A DNA stretch of 64,000 nt from Odoribacter splanchnicus DSM 20712 (GTDB lineage Bacteria > Bacteroidota > Bacteroidia > Bacteroidales > Marinifilaceae): NCBI RefSeq assembly GCF_000190535.1, contig NC_015160.1, positions 3,782,001 to 3,846,000 of the forward strand, read 5' to 3'. Position 1 is the stretch's first letter. Every line of letters starts with the position of its first letter. The position numbers and the translations under genes are program-made. Below, piece after piece: positions 9,934-19,278 of this stretch. Under the pieces are notes generated by a model. The model ran no database searches. It had not been told where the DNA came from and saw only the letters and a program-made list of their open reading frames with translations.

Positions 9934-12156
9934 ATGATAGAATATATGATGTGTTATAAATTAATGAGTCTGATTGTGGCTCTCATGGTTGCCACAATAT
10001 CTTGGGGACAAATATGGATGGAACCCCTGCATACAACAGGAAAGACAAGCTTTGCTATTGTTGCGGATTTGACAACCTGGCAAAAATGTCAGGCTGAAAT
10101 ATTACGGTATCGGGATGTTCTCGAGGCAGAACAACTGCCCTCTTATATTGTAGCAGACCGGTGGAAACATCCGGAACAACTCAGGGAGATATTGCTGAAA
10201 TTATATAATGAACAACATCTGGAAGGGGCTGTTTTTATCGGAGATATTCCGATACCCATGATTCGTAAGGCGCAACATATGACTTCTGCTTTTAAAATGG
10301 ATGAGAAGAAATATCCGATGATTCGTTCTTCTGTCCCGTCAGACCGTTTTTATGATGATTTTGATCTGAAATTTGATTTTCTCAAACAGGATAGTCTGAA
10401 TCCGTTGATGTTTTATTATAATCTGTCCGCTGTTTCTCCTCAGGATATTCGTTGTGACATTTATACCGGACGTATTAAACCTGTCATATCCGAAGGTTTG
10501 GATAAATATCAGCAAATCCGTGATTACCTGAGCAAGGCTGTGGCTGCACATCAGGAAGCTAACCGTCTGGATCAGTTTGTCTCTTATACGGGGGAAGGTT
10601 CTTATTCAAATTCGCTGACAGCCTGGCGGGCGGAACAACAAACTTTGAGGGAACAATTGCCGGGAGTCTTTGACCGGAAAAATAATGCCCGTTTTATGCG
10701 TTATAGTATGTGGGATTATCCCAAAGATGATGTGATTACAGCCTTGAAACGGGAAGACTTGGATATGATGATTTTCCATGAACATGGGTTGCCTCACAGA
10801 CAGTATCTTTCGGCTGTACCGTCTACCCACGATTATGAACAACATATGGAAATTTTGAAACGGGAAGTTCGTCTGAAGTTGCGTCAGGATGCAGAAGATG
10901 GAAAAGATTTCCGGAAACGGATGTGCAAATGGTCGGAGGATTTTCAGGTAGATACGAGTTGGTGGACAGGTATTACAGATACTCAGATGATCCGGCAGGA
11001 TTCCTTGGTAAATGTACATATGGGCATTGTTCTGGAGGATGTCTCCCGGATTGCCCCTAATGTCCGCTTTGTTATTTTTGATGCCTGTTATAATGGAGAT
11101 TTCAGGGAAGACGATTATATTGCCGGGCGTTATATTTTTTCTTCCGGGAAATGTGTGGCTGCTTTTGCTAATTCAGTGAATGTACTTCAGGATAAATCGG
11201 CCAATGATTTGTTTGGATTGTTGGGGTTGGGAACCCGTTTAGGATTCTGGGCCCGCTATACCAATATTCTGGAGTCTCATATCCTGGGCGATCCTACTTT
11301 CTGCTTCAGACCTTCGGTGGAAGGTATAAATTGTAATGAATGGCTGGGAACAGATCAGAAGCCGGATTTCTGGTTGTCTTTATTGAAAAATTCTGGGCTT
11401 GCTGACATACAGAATGTGGCCTTGCTGAAATTATATCATGCCGGATTTCCCGGAATCTCAGATACATTGAAAACTTATTTTGGGAAGTCTCCTTATGCGG
11501 TTGTGCGGTATAATTGTATGACATTACTGGAAAAGATCAATGACAGGAATTTCCGGGAAGTCCTCAAACAGGCAACAACCGATCCTTACGAATTTATCCG
11601 GCGGATTGCGATTCATCGGATGGGACAGGTAGGCTCAAAAGAGTTTTTACCTTATATCATAGAGAGTTATGTTAATGATTATTTTTCTGAAAGGGTGGTG
11701 TTTAATGTACAGATGGCTTTGGGGCTTTATCGTTGGGAAGATGTCCGTATGGCAATGGAAGATGTGCTTACCCGTTCTTCTGTATTGGATAAAGAACGGG
11801 TACGGAAAAATCTGGAGCGGGTTCTGAAAGGAGAACGGCAATACGTTGCAATCCGGGATATGTTGAATCCTGAAGTTTCTGAGAAAGAAAAACTGATGGA
11901 GATCCGTTATTTGAAAAATGCCAATTACCATCCAGGAATTCCGGTCTACCTTTCTCTGGTGAAAGATGTGGATACATCTCCTGTTATACGTAAAGCTTTG
12001 CTTGAATCTTTGGCTTGGTTTACCTTGTCTGATCAAAAAGCAGATATTATCGAAGCCTGTAAAGAGATTTTGCAGGGAACCGATAAAAATACAGATATAT
12101 ATCAGGAGGCAGAGAGAACATATAACCGATTAACGCAACAAATAAAGAATAAATAA
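9934..12156 (+). CDS. Gingipain-like (C25/clan CD) peptidase with HEAT repeats, paralogue 1
   Basis: A 740-residue secreted protein with a signal peptide (LMSLIVALMVATISWGQ). The N-terminal half has the C25-type order of motifs: VFIGDIPIPMI, SVPSDRFYDD, the His-Gly block MIFHEHG (His284) and the Cys block IFDACYNGDF (Cys385), then ILGDPTF. The hydrophobic-block/His-Gly plus Ala-Cys-x-x-Gly pattern is the clan CD catalytic dyad, and DACYNGDF resembles the gingipain active site. From about residue 470 the chain is alpha-helical HEAT-like repeats. No C-terminal type IX secretion domain is seen, so a periplasmic location is likely. Its C-terminal part of the catalytic fold (AAFANSVNVLQDK) differs from TQGN in the other two copies. 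Confidence 0.8.
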   Translation: MIEYMMCYKLMSLIVALMVATISWGQIWMEPLHTTGKTSFAIVADLTTWQKCQAEILRYRDVLEAEQLPSYIVADRWKHPEQLREILLKLYNEQHLEGAVFIGDIPIPMIRKAQHMTSAFKMDEKKYPMIRSSVPSDRFYDDFDLKFDFLKQDSLNPLMFYYNLSAVSPQDIRCDIYTGRIKPVISEGLDKYQQIRDYLSKAVAAHQEANRLDQFVSYTGEGSYSNSLTAWRAEQQTLREQLPGVFDRKNNARFMRYSMWDYPKDDVITALKREDLDMMIFHEHGLPHRQYLSAVPSTHDYEQHMEILKREVRLKLRQDAEDGKDFRKRMCKWSEDFQVDTSWWTGITDTQMIRQDSLVNVHMGIVLEDVSRIAPNVRFVIFDACYNGDFREDDYIAGRYIFSSGKCVAAFANSVNVLQDKSANDLFGLLGLGTRLGFWARYTNILESHILGDPTFCFRPSVEGINCNEWLGTDQKPDFWLSLLKNSGLADIQNVALLKLYHAGFPGISDTLKTYFGKSPYAVVRYNCMTLLEKINDRNFREVLKQATTDPYEFIRRIAIHRMGQVGSKEFLPYIIESYVNDYFSERVVFNVQMALGLYRWEDVRMAMEDVLTRSSVLDKERVRKNLERVLKGERQYVAIRDMLNPEVSEKEKLMEIRYLKNANYHPGIPVYLSLVKDVDTSPVIRKALLESLAWFTLSDQKADIIEACKEILQGTDKNTDIYQEAERTYNRLTQQIKNK

Positions 12157-12158
12157 CT

Positions 12159-14327
12159 ATGAAAATAATACTTTTTTTAAGTCTTTTGATTTGGGTTATC
12201 CCGGGGTTTGGGAAAGTAAAAATTCAGAAACCCAGAAGTCAGCATGTAACAGCTTTTGCGATTATAGTGGATGAAATGACTCTGGAAAAGACCGGAGGGG
12301 CTGTAGAAGCTTACCGGGATGCTCTGGAAGCAGATGGATTGTCGACTTATATTGTCAGTGGAAACTGGAAAAATCCGGATGAGGTGAAAGCTGAAATCAT
12401 AAAACTGAATAAGCGGAAACCAGTATTGGAGGGTGTGGTATTTATCGGTGACATTCCTGTGGCTTTAATCCGGAATGCACAGCATATGACAACTGCTTTT
12501 AAAATGAATGAAGACGAATTCCCGTTTCCGGAGTCTTCTGTACCTTCTGACCGGTTTTATGATGATTTGCATTTGACGTTTGATTTTATTTGTCAGGATT
12601 CAGTGAATACTTCTCATTTTTATTATAAACTACGGGAGGATAGCCCGCAACAGTTGCGTCCGACCTTCTATTCCGGAAGAATTAAATATCCTGAAGCGAG
12701 GGGAGGGGATAAGTATGAAGCTATTGCTAAATACCTGGCGAAGGCTGTCCGGGAAAAAAAGAGAGCCAATCTTTTGGATTGCTTTGTTTCCTTTACGGGA
12801 AGTGGTTATAATTCAGAATGTTTACTGGCTTGGATGGATGAGCGTTTGGCTTTGACTGAAAATTTTCCGTTGGCCTGGAAAAATTCCCGTACAGCAAAAT
12901 TTCTGAATTTCCGGATGGAAGATTACATGAAATACCGTCTGTTCGATGAACTCCAAAGGGATGAGATGGATGTCATGCTGTTTCATGAACACGGGGCTCC
13001 TGATCGTCAATATATTTGTGACGGACCTGCTCCGGCTGGATTGCAAGGGTATATGAATTATATTAAATCGTCCATTTATTCTTTTGTGAAACGGGAGATT
13101 GAAAGGAAAAAAGGTACTCCGGAAGAGATTATGGCTTATTTTACTAAGGAATATGCTTTGGGACCAGACTTTTTCAAAGATTTTTCTATGGAGAAGATTG
13201 CAGAGCAGAATTCTCTGGAGCGGTTAAAGACCGGAATTGTCCTGGAAGATCTGAAGGAGCTGAAAACGAATCCCCGGTTTGTGATGTTTGATGCTTGTTA
13301 TAACGGTTCATTTCATGAAGACGGATATATAGCCGGATATTATATTTTTAATGATGGAAATACTGTAGTAACACAAGGTAATTCCCGGAATGTATTGCAG
13401 GATCGCTGGACAATTGAAATGATCGGTTTGCTTTCACAGGGAGTGCGTGTAGGACAATGGAACAGGCTGATTGCGACTTTGGAAGGACATATTATCGGTG
13501 ATCCTACTTTTCATTTTACCCCTTTTGCTCCCAATACTTTGGGTATGGATATGGTTATTCATAAAAATGACCGGGAGGTATGGGAGAAATATCTGGATTC
13601 ACCATATGCAGACGTTCAATCTTTGGCCTTGCGGATGTTGGTAGAGAATGATACGGATAAAACGATGTCTCCCCGCCTGCTGACCGTTTTTCAGAGCTCC
13701 TCTTTTAATAGTGTACGGATGGAGGCATTGAAATTATTGAGCCGTTATGCTAATGAAGATTTTGTGGAAGCGATCCGGTTAGGACTTTATGATGCTTATG
13801 AGCTGATACGTAGGAATGCTGCAATATATGCTGGTAAGTGCGGAGATCCCCGCCTGGCTGAAGCTGTGGTAGATGTTTTGTTGAATCAGCCGGAATCGCA
13901 ACGGGTGAATTATATTTTGCAGGGAGCATTGATGTTATTGCCGGAGAAGCAGGGAGCCGGGGTATATTTGGCGAAAGAGGAAAATACCAGTCAGTTGATG
14001 CAACAGTTAAATAAAGATGTAGCTGATAATGTACAGACCTTGGCCATGCTGCAAGATGCCCGTTCTCCTCAAAAGAAACAAATTTCAGTTATCCGTTATG
14101 TCCGGAATTATCCGCGTCATGCAAATATTGATGCCTATCTGTCTATTATTGAGAATGCAAGTCAGGCAGAAGAGGTTCGGGTGAATATGGCAGAAGCACT
14201 GGGATGGTTTAATTATTCCTATCGGAAAAATGAAATACGTCAGGCTTTGGAGAATATGCTGAAACGTGATCAAATGCCTGGAAAAGTGAAACTGGAAGTT
14301 GAACAAACTATTAACCGATTGAAATGA
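12159..14327 (+). CDS. Gingipain-like (C25/clan CD) peptidase with HEAT repeats, paralogue 2
   Basis: A 722-residue protein clearly paralogous to its two neighbours over the full length. It has a short signal peptide (ILFLSLLIWVIPGFG). The conserved blocks are VVFIGDIPVALI, SVPSDRFYDD, MLFHEHG (His278), MFDACYNGSF (Cys380), VVTQGN and IIGDPTFHF. The region after about residue 470 is built of HEAT-like helical pairs (for example VRMEALKLLSRYANEDFVEA). Only 2 bp separate it from paralogue 1, showing tight co-transcription. A cysteine-endopeptidase role is inferred from motifs; substrate specificity cannot be read from the sequence. Confidence 0.8.
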   Translation: MKIILFLSLLIWVIPGFGKVKIQKPRSQHVTAFAIIVDEMTLEKTGGAVEAYRDALEADGLSTYIVSGNWKNPDEVKAEIIKLNKRKPVLEGVVFIGDIPVALIRNAQHMTTAFKMNEDEFPFPESSVPSDRFYDDLHLTFDFICQDSVNTSHFYYKLREDSPQQLRPTFYSGRIKYPEARGGDKYEAIAKYLAKAVREKKRANLLDCFVSFTGSGYNSECLLAWMDERLALTENFPLAWKNSRTAKFLNFRMEDYMKYRLFDELQRDEMDVMLFHEHGAPDRQYICDGPAPAGLQGYMNYIKSSIYSFVKREIERKKGTPEEIMAYFTKEYALGPDFFKDFSMEKIAEQNSLERLKTGIVLEDLKELKTNPRFVMFDACYNGSFHEDGYIAGYYIFNDGNTVVTQGNSRNVLQDRWTIEMIGLLSQGVRVGQWNRLIATLEGHIIGDPTFHFTPFAPNTLGMDMVIHKNDREVWEKYLDSPYADVQSLALRMLVENDTDKTMSPRLLTVFQSSSFNSVRMEALKLLSRYANEDFVEAIRLGLYDAYELIRRNAAIYAGKCGDPRLAEAVVDVLLNQPESQRVNYILQGALMLLPEKQGAGVYLAKEENTSQLMQQLNKDVADNVQTLAMLQDARSPQKKQISVIRYVRNYPRHANIDAYLSIIENASQAEEVRVNMAEALGWFNYSYRKNEIRQALENMLKRDQMPGKVKLEVEQTINRLK

Positions 14328-14328
14328 T

Positions 14329-16521
14329 ATGAAGACATTACTTTTATTTTTTCTTTTTGCCCCCTTATTGTTATGGGCAAAACCTGAGATAATCAAACCG
14401 AAAGTAAAAACGCCGACCTCTTTTGCTATTGTTGTGGACAAGCAGAGTTATGACCGGGTAAAATCCTCTATTGAAGCCTATCGGGATGCTATTGAACGGG
14501 ATGGACTGGCTACTTATATTCTGGTGGATGAATGGGAGAATCCGGATGCGATCCGGGAAATCTTAAAGAAGCTTTATGCTGATAAAAAAATGCCATTGGA
14601 AGGGGTTGCATTGGTCGGAGATGTGCCAGTTCCCATGATCCGGGATGCTCAATTCCTGACGTCTGCTTTTAAAATGGATCAGAAACGTCCCTGGCAGCAG
14701 TCCAGTATTCCATCTGACCGTTATTATGACGACTTTGATTTGCAATTTGATTTTTTAAAACAGGATTCTTTACAGCCTTTGTATTTTTATTATAGTCTGA
14801 ATCCTCATTCTGCAATGACCATTGAGTCGGATATTTATTCCGGACGCATAAAACCAATGGCTCGAGAAGGAAAAGATAAATATACCGTATTGGACAATTA
14901 CCTGAGAAAAGTGGTACGTCTGAAAGCTCAGCAGAATCCATTGAACGACTTGACTATGGCTCGTGGACATGGCTATAATTCCGAGTCCCGGGATGCTTGG
15001 GCAGGAGAACAGCTGGCACTAAAAGAACAGTTTCCGTCCTTGTTTAAAAGTGGCAATTACATCCGTTTTTACGATTATGATTTCAATTGGCCGGCCAGAA
15101 TTCCCTATATGACAGCCGTTCAGCGGGAAACTGCTGATATAGTACTGTTTCATCATCATGGAGCAGATGATACCCAATATCTGAACGGATACCCGGAGGG
15201 AAGTGGGGTGAATCTTTCTATAGATAACATAAAGCGTTATTTGAGGAGTAAGGTGTTGACGGCCTATGAGCGGAAAAAGGATGTGGAAAAAACCAAACAG
15301 GATTATATAAAATCACTGGGTGTACCTTCAGAATGGCTGGATGATGCTCTGGAGCCGGAAGTGATCAGAAAAGATTCGCTTTTCAATGCGGGTATGGATA
15401 TTCATCTGAGCGATATTCATGCTATCCGTCCGAATGCCTGTTTTGTAATGTTTGATGCCTGTTATAACGGCTCTTTTCATCTGGATGACTGTATTGCCAA
15501 TGCCTATATTTTCGGGGATGGAAATACAGTGGTAACTCAGGGGAATACCGTCAATACCATACAGGACAAATGGCCGGATGAATATCTGGGACTATTGGCT
15601 TGCGGGGTACGCATCGGGCAATGGGGCCGTCATGTCCATTTTTTGGAAACGCATATTATCGGAGATCCGACTTATCATTTTGCAAATACGGTAGATCCTG
15701 CTTTAGATATGAACCGGGCAATAGTTGTAAGCAAAAAGGACAATGCCATGTGGTATAAGCTGTTGAACTATCCGAATGCAGATGTGCAATGTATGGCTTT
15801 ACGGAAGTTGTATGAAAATCATGCTCCCGGATTGCCTGAGTTACTGCAAAAGACTTATGAAGCTTCCTTGTTCGGAGTAGTTCGTATGGAGTGTATGAAG
15901 TTGTTGTATCAGATGAATAGTCCGGAACTGGTGGATGTTTTGAAACTTGCAGTATGTGATAGTTATGAATTGGTCCGGCGTTTTGCCGTTCAGTATATCG
16001 GGAATTTGGGAACTGATGAATTGATACCTGCTCTGGTTTATGCCTTATTGAATGAAAACATGTCCGCTCGTGTAAATTACCAGGCAAGGGACGCAATCAT
16101 GCTGATGGATATGGATAAACTGACCGCAGAAATAAAACGGCAGGCCGGGGCAAGTGGACATTGGGTAAATAAAGAGGAAGTGGTACAGCAACTCCTGAGT
16201 CTGGTACAAAGGAACCAGAATTCCTGGCAGAGTGCAGCCGGTGTCATTAGTGATCTTACTTCTTCTGCCAAGGATAAAAGTTTTGATATAGTCCGTCAAC
16301 GGAATCACCCTGCAGTCGGAGCCGCAGAACTGTTGATTGCTTTTGTTTTGGATAGCTCCCGCGATATGCAGCTTAGGATTACAACAGTGGAGACATTAAG
16401 CTGGTATACGCATTCTGTAAAACGACCGGAAATTATTGCCGCTTGTGAGCAGCTTATCCGGGCCAATGAAAATCTGCAGTTGGTCAATGAAGCTATTAAG
16501 ACAAAGAATCGGTTGAAGTAA
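14329..16521 (+). CDS. Gingipain-like (C25/clan CD) peptidase with HEAT repeats, paralogue 3
   Basis: A 730-residue third paralogue that starts 1 bp after the stop of paralogue 2. The signal peptide is MKTLLLFFLFAPLLLWA. The motifs are VALVGDVPVPMI, SIPSDRYYDD, VLFHHHG (His277), MFDACYNGSF (Cys378), VVTQGN and IIGDPTYHF, followed by HEAT-like repeats to the C-terminus. HHHG replaces HEHG, but the proposed catalytic His and Gly are kept. It is the last gene of the operon; a strong hairpin terminator follows at 16541-16577. Full-length triplication with retained catalytic residues suggests diversification of cleavage specificity rather than decay. Confidence 0.8.
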   Translation: MKTLLLFFLFAPLLLWAKPEIIKPKVKTPTSFAIVVDKQSYDRVKSSIEAYRDAIERDGLATYILVDEWENPDAIREILKKLYADKKMPLEGVALVGDVPVPMIRDAQFLTSAFKMDQKRPWQQSSIPSDRYYDDFDLQFDFLKQDSLQPLYFYYSLNPHSAMTIESDIYSGRIKPMAREGKDKYTVLDNYLRKVVRLKAQQNPLNDLTMARGHGYNSESRDAWAGEQLALKEQFPSLFKSGNYIRFYDYDFNWPARIPYMTAVQRETADIVLFHHHGADDTQYLNGYPEGSGVNLSIDNIKRYLRSKVLTAYERKKDVEKTKQDYIKSLGVPSEWLDDALEPEVIRKDSLFNAGMDIHLSDIHAIRPNACFVMFDACYNGSFHLDDCIANAYIFGDGNTVVTQGNTVNTIQDKWPDEYLGLLACGVRIGQWGRHVHFLETHIIGDPTYHFANTVDPALDMNRAIVVSKKDNAMWYKLLNYPNADVQCMALRKLYENHAPGLPELLQKTYEASLFGVVRMECMKLLYQMNSPELVDVLKLAVCDSYELVRRFAVQYIGNLGTDELIPALVYALLNENMSARVNYQARDAIMLMDMDKLTAEIKRQAGASGHWVNKEEVVQQLLSLVQRNQNSWQSAAGVISDLTSSAKDKSFDIVRQRNHPAVGAAELLIAFVLDSSRDMQLRITTVETLSWYTHSVKRPEIIAACEQLIRANENLQLVNEAIKTKNRLK

Positions 16522-16540
16522 ACGCTGTCAGGTTTTAAAC

Positions 16541-16577
16541 AGTGACCGTACTCGCTATTCGTTTGAGTGCGGTCACT
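16541..16577. terminator. Bidirectional hairpin between two convergent operons
   Basis: AGTGACCGTACTC (16541-16553) pairs with GAGTGCGGTCACT (16565-16577) over 13 positions with one G-U wobble. The hairpin lies between the stop codons of the convergent genes ending at 16521 (+) and 16586 (-), so it probably ends both transcripts. Confidence 0.75.
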
Positions 16578-16585
16578 AATATTTA

Positions 16586-17749
16586 TTATTTCTTTTTGGG
16601 TTTTTGTTTGAGTTGAGCGGGGCGCATGGACAATTCCTGAGCTCCGTATTTGGGTTTGTTTTTCAGACAATCGGGTAGTTGTTGCTGAATTTCTGGATGG
16701 GTATTCAGATAGTGTTCCAATTGGCTGAGGTAATCGAAGTAGGTGATGGCTTCGTCCCGGTCGGGCATGTTGTAAGCCATATACCGCGAATATTCCAGGC
16801 ATTTTTCTTTCCAGAATTCCGGATAATCTTTGTAAGTGGCTGAACGGGTCATAAAGCGAAAATACATACAAAGTTCTTCACGGAAAGCACCGGGATCAGC
16901 TACCATTTGGTCGATGAGCCGGGCAGCTTCTTCGTATTTTTCGGCACTAATCAGTCGGTCGGCCTCGTTTTTCCGGGTAAGGAATGTTTTTCCTTCGAAA
17001 TCGGGTAGAGCTGCCAATTCGGCGGCATCCGGGCAGTAGTTACATTCTTTGAATAATTTACTGTCTACTGCCTGGATTCCGTGAATTTTGCGGTATTTGT
17101 CGATATCGGAACAAAGCATTTTAAACAGTTTGTTGTCCCGTCCGTGGATGGATTTCACGAATAAGGCCCATACTTTCGGATTTTCCAGTGAATAACCCGG
17201 CTTCGTGATCAGTTGTTCGGCACATTTTTCGCTTTCTGTCCGGTTATAGCGGGAGGCTGCATAATAAGCGTAATCGAGTAGGAATTCCGGTTTAGTATTG
17301 CCTGCTTTCTGTTGTTCCATCAGATAGACAGAGGTCTTTTGGGGATCCAGGGCCGAAGCTCCGGTGAAAAGGAAAGTTTCCCGGTCTTGATTACTACCGG
17401 AGATATGGATTGCTTTTTCGGTTTTGGGATTTACAAAAACAAAGGTGGGGAAGGAAGCTACTTCGTATTTTTTGGCTAATTCGACTCCTTCGCCTGTTTC
17501 TGCATCGATCTTCAGGCATACAAAATGATCGTTGTAAAAATTACCTACACTTCCTAAGGTGAAGATGTTTTCAGCCATATTCAGGCAGGGACCGCACCAT
17601 TGGGTATAGAAATCGATAAAAATCGGTTTTTTCTCTTTTTTTGCCATAGCTTTGGCTTCTTCCCAGCTGCAATGCCGGAATCGGATACCTTCTTGGGCAA
17701 CTGCCTGGAAGGCGATAAAGAGACTGAACAGGAAAATTAATTTTTTCAT
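16586..17749 (-). CDS. Secreted thioredoxin-like protein
   Basis: A 387-residue protein with a Sec signal peptide (LIFLFSLFIAFQAVAQ) and a thioredoxin domain directly after it. The redox-active motif is WCGPC (residues 51-55), and the cis-Pro region is VASFPTFVFVNPKT. The remaining 230 residues are helical and cysteine-poor, with no function I recognise; the C-terminus is Lys/Pro-rich. It is exported and could reduce or isomerise disulfides in the periplasm. It lies 88 bp downstream of the SusD gene on the same strand, with a hairpin in the gap, so it may be expressed by read-through or separately. Confidence 0.88.
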   Translation of the reverse strand: MKKLIFLFSLFIAFQAVAQEGIRFRHCSWEEAKAMAKKEKKPIFIDFYTQWCGPCLNMAENIFTLGSVGNFYNDHFVCLKIDAETGEGVELAKKYEVASFPTFVFVNPKTEKAIHISGSNQDRETFLFTGASALDPQKTSVYLMEQQKAGNTKPEFLLDYAYYAASRYNRTESEKCAEQLITKPGYSLENPKVWALFVKSIHGRDNKLFKMLCSDIDKYRKIHGIQAVDSKLFKECNYCPDAAELAALPDFEGKTFLTRKNEADRLISAEKYEEAARLIDQMVADPGAFREELCMYFRFMTRSATYKDYPEFWKEKCLEYSRYMAYNMPDRDEAITYFDYLSQLEHYLNTHPEIQQQLPDCLKNKPKYGAQELSMRPAQLKQKPKKK

Positions 17750-17786
17750 TTTACTTCAGAGTTACAAAAATTATCGCAGTTACAGG

Positions 17787-17826
17787 GGTTACAACGGTTT
17801 AGTCGTTCCTTTTAACCGTTGTAACC
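17787..17826 (-). terminator. Perfect 13-bp hairpin after the susD-like gene
   Basis: GGTTACAACGGTT (17787-17799) is perfectly complementary to AACCGTTGTAACC (17814-17826) with a 14-base loop. It follows the SusD stop on the minus strand. The only T-rich run is some 25 bases further on, so it may be a partial terminator or an RNA-stabilising hairpin before the thioredoxin gene. Confidence 0.55.
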
Positions 17827-17837
17827 TTTGAAACTTT

Positions 17838-19277
17838 TTATCTCTCGTACTGCGGCATTCCCGGATTGTAATTTAAAATCATTTGATTAATCGGGAAGAT
17901 GTACCGATTGTCGTTCGGTGCAAGGGTAAAGGTTTCGCCGTCTGCCGTATGGGTGACGGTTTTTTTGAATTTGTCTTCATAATTGAGACGTTTCAGGTCT
18001 ATCAGGCGGTGGAAACCCGTGAAGGCAAATTCCCGGCGACGTTCGTCCAATACGATGCGGAGCGCTTCGTCCTTGTCGGTTGCTGTCAGGGCTACGTTGT
18101 TTTTGATGCGGTTGTCACGCAGTTTGTTCACATAGCTCATTGCATTGTCTTTGGAGCCGACGCGGGCTTCGCATTCTGCGGCAATCAACATGTTTTCGAC
18201 AGTGGAGAAACCTACGTTCTGATAAGCATATAGAATATAGCAAGTCTCCCCGTAAAAATAATCGGTACGTCCCATGTTGACGGTATCGTCGGCATAAAAC
18301 AAAGCACGGCGCTGGTCTGTTGCTCCTGCAGGCAGGTTACGCTCAAATGTTGCAAGAAAATCCTTGCTGACCGGAATGGTTACACGTCCGCTTTGCAGAC
18401 GGACAAATACGGCTTCCGGATTGTCATCCTTTTCGAGCATTGGTGTTCCATCGGGCAAGACGATACGTCCCCAGGTAGTTTTATCCTTCGTCTGATAAGG
18501 ACGTAAATCTTGCAATTGGTCGTTCAGTTTCAGTGCCTCTTTTGCTTCGGTGAGAGCATCGTCATAACGTCCCATGTAGAGATACAGGCGGGCATAAAAA
18601 GAGTGAAGGCTGCCTAAATAGGGATGGAATAAGTTAATGGGGACTTCTTTCAGGCTTTTAGAAGCTTCTTTTAAGTCATCCTCTATTTGTTTGTATACTT
18701 CGGCAACAGTGGCACGGGTGTATGTTTGATCTACAAGATCCTTTGTGATCAAAGGAATGCCATAATCGGTTGCTGCCGTTTCTTTGTGATAATGGCGGGC
18801 GTAGATGTTGACCAATGCCAGGTATTCGAAAGCACGCTGGTAGAGCGCTTCGGCGCGCAGGCGATGTTTTTCTGCATCGGTGGCATCGGTAGAGGAAAGC
18901 ACGTTGTTGATAATAGTGTTGAATGTGTAAATACGCTCATAAGCGGCATTCCACAAGTTGTCATCTGACCCCGGCGTGTAAATCTGTCCGCCTTTGAATG
19001 AGTAGAGATTGCGCTCGTGGTCATCTTGGTTTGCATACGCCAGGTCGGCAGCAGAAACGGTATCGTCCAATAAATGCACGTCATCTGTCAGATAAAATGC
19101 ATCTGTGCTCATGCAGCTATTGAGAGACTGACTGGCAAACAATTTCACATAGTCTTCAAAAGCTTCGGGAATAGCATACCCTTTCGGTTTGTTTCCCAAA
19201 AAATGGTCGCATCCTTGACTTACTATCAGTAGGGTGCAGAGTATCGGATAAATGTATTTTTTCATTATTGTCCTCAT
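17838..19277 (-). CDS. SusD/RagB-family surface lipoprotein
   Basis: A 479-residue outer-membrane lipoprotein that forms the lid of the SusC transporter and captures substrate. It has a lipobox (LLIVSQGC) followed by the N-terminal TPR helices typical of SusD (AEALYQRAFEYLALVNIYARHY and LHSFYARLYLYMGRYDDALTEAKEAL) and the C-terminal RagB/SusD region with LDERRREFAFTGFHRLIDLKRL. The ATG at 19277 lies one base after the SusC stop. An ATG at 19265 (MKKYIY) gives a shorter signal peptide and is an equal choice. The gene forms the usual susCD pair with the upstream gene. No glycoside hydrolase is nearby, so the cargo may be peptide or another compound. Confidence 0.93.
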   Translation of the reverse strand: MRTIMKKYIYPILCTLLIVSQGCDHFLGNKPKGYAIPEAFEDYVKLFASQSLNSCMSTDAFYLTDDVHLLDDTVSAADLAYANQDDHERNLYSFKGGQIYTPGSDDNLWNAAYERIYTFNTIINNVLSSTDATDAEKHRLRAEALYQRAFEYLALVNIYARHYHKETAATDYGIPLITKDLVDQTYTRATVAEVYKQIEDDLKEASKSLKEVPINLFHPYLGSLHSFYARLYLYMGRYDDALTEAKEALKLNDQLQDLRPYQTKDKTTWGRIVLPDGTPMLEKDDNPEAVFVRLQSGRVTIPVSKDFLATFERNLPAGATDQRRALFYADDTVNMGRTDYFYGETCYILYAYQNVGFSTVENMLIAAECEARVGSKDNAMSYVNKLRDNRIKNNVALTATDKDEALRIVLDERRREFAFTGFHRLIDLKRLNYEDKFKKTVTHTADGETFTLAPNDNRYIFPINQMILNYNPGMPQYER

Positions 19278-19278
19278 T

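Noticed and set aside
16305..16871. 188-aa minus-strand frame spanning the convergent 3' ends
   Set aside because: It is antisense to paralogue 3 and overlaps the thioredoxin gene and the terminator hairpin; no domain is visible.
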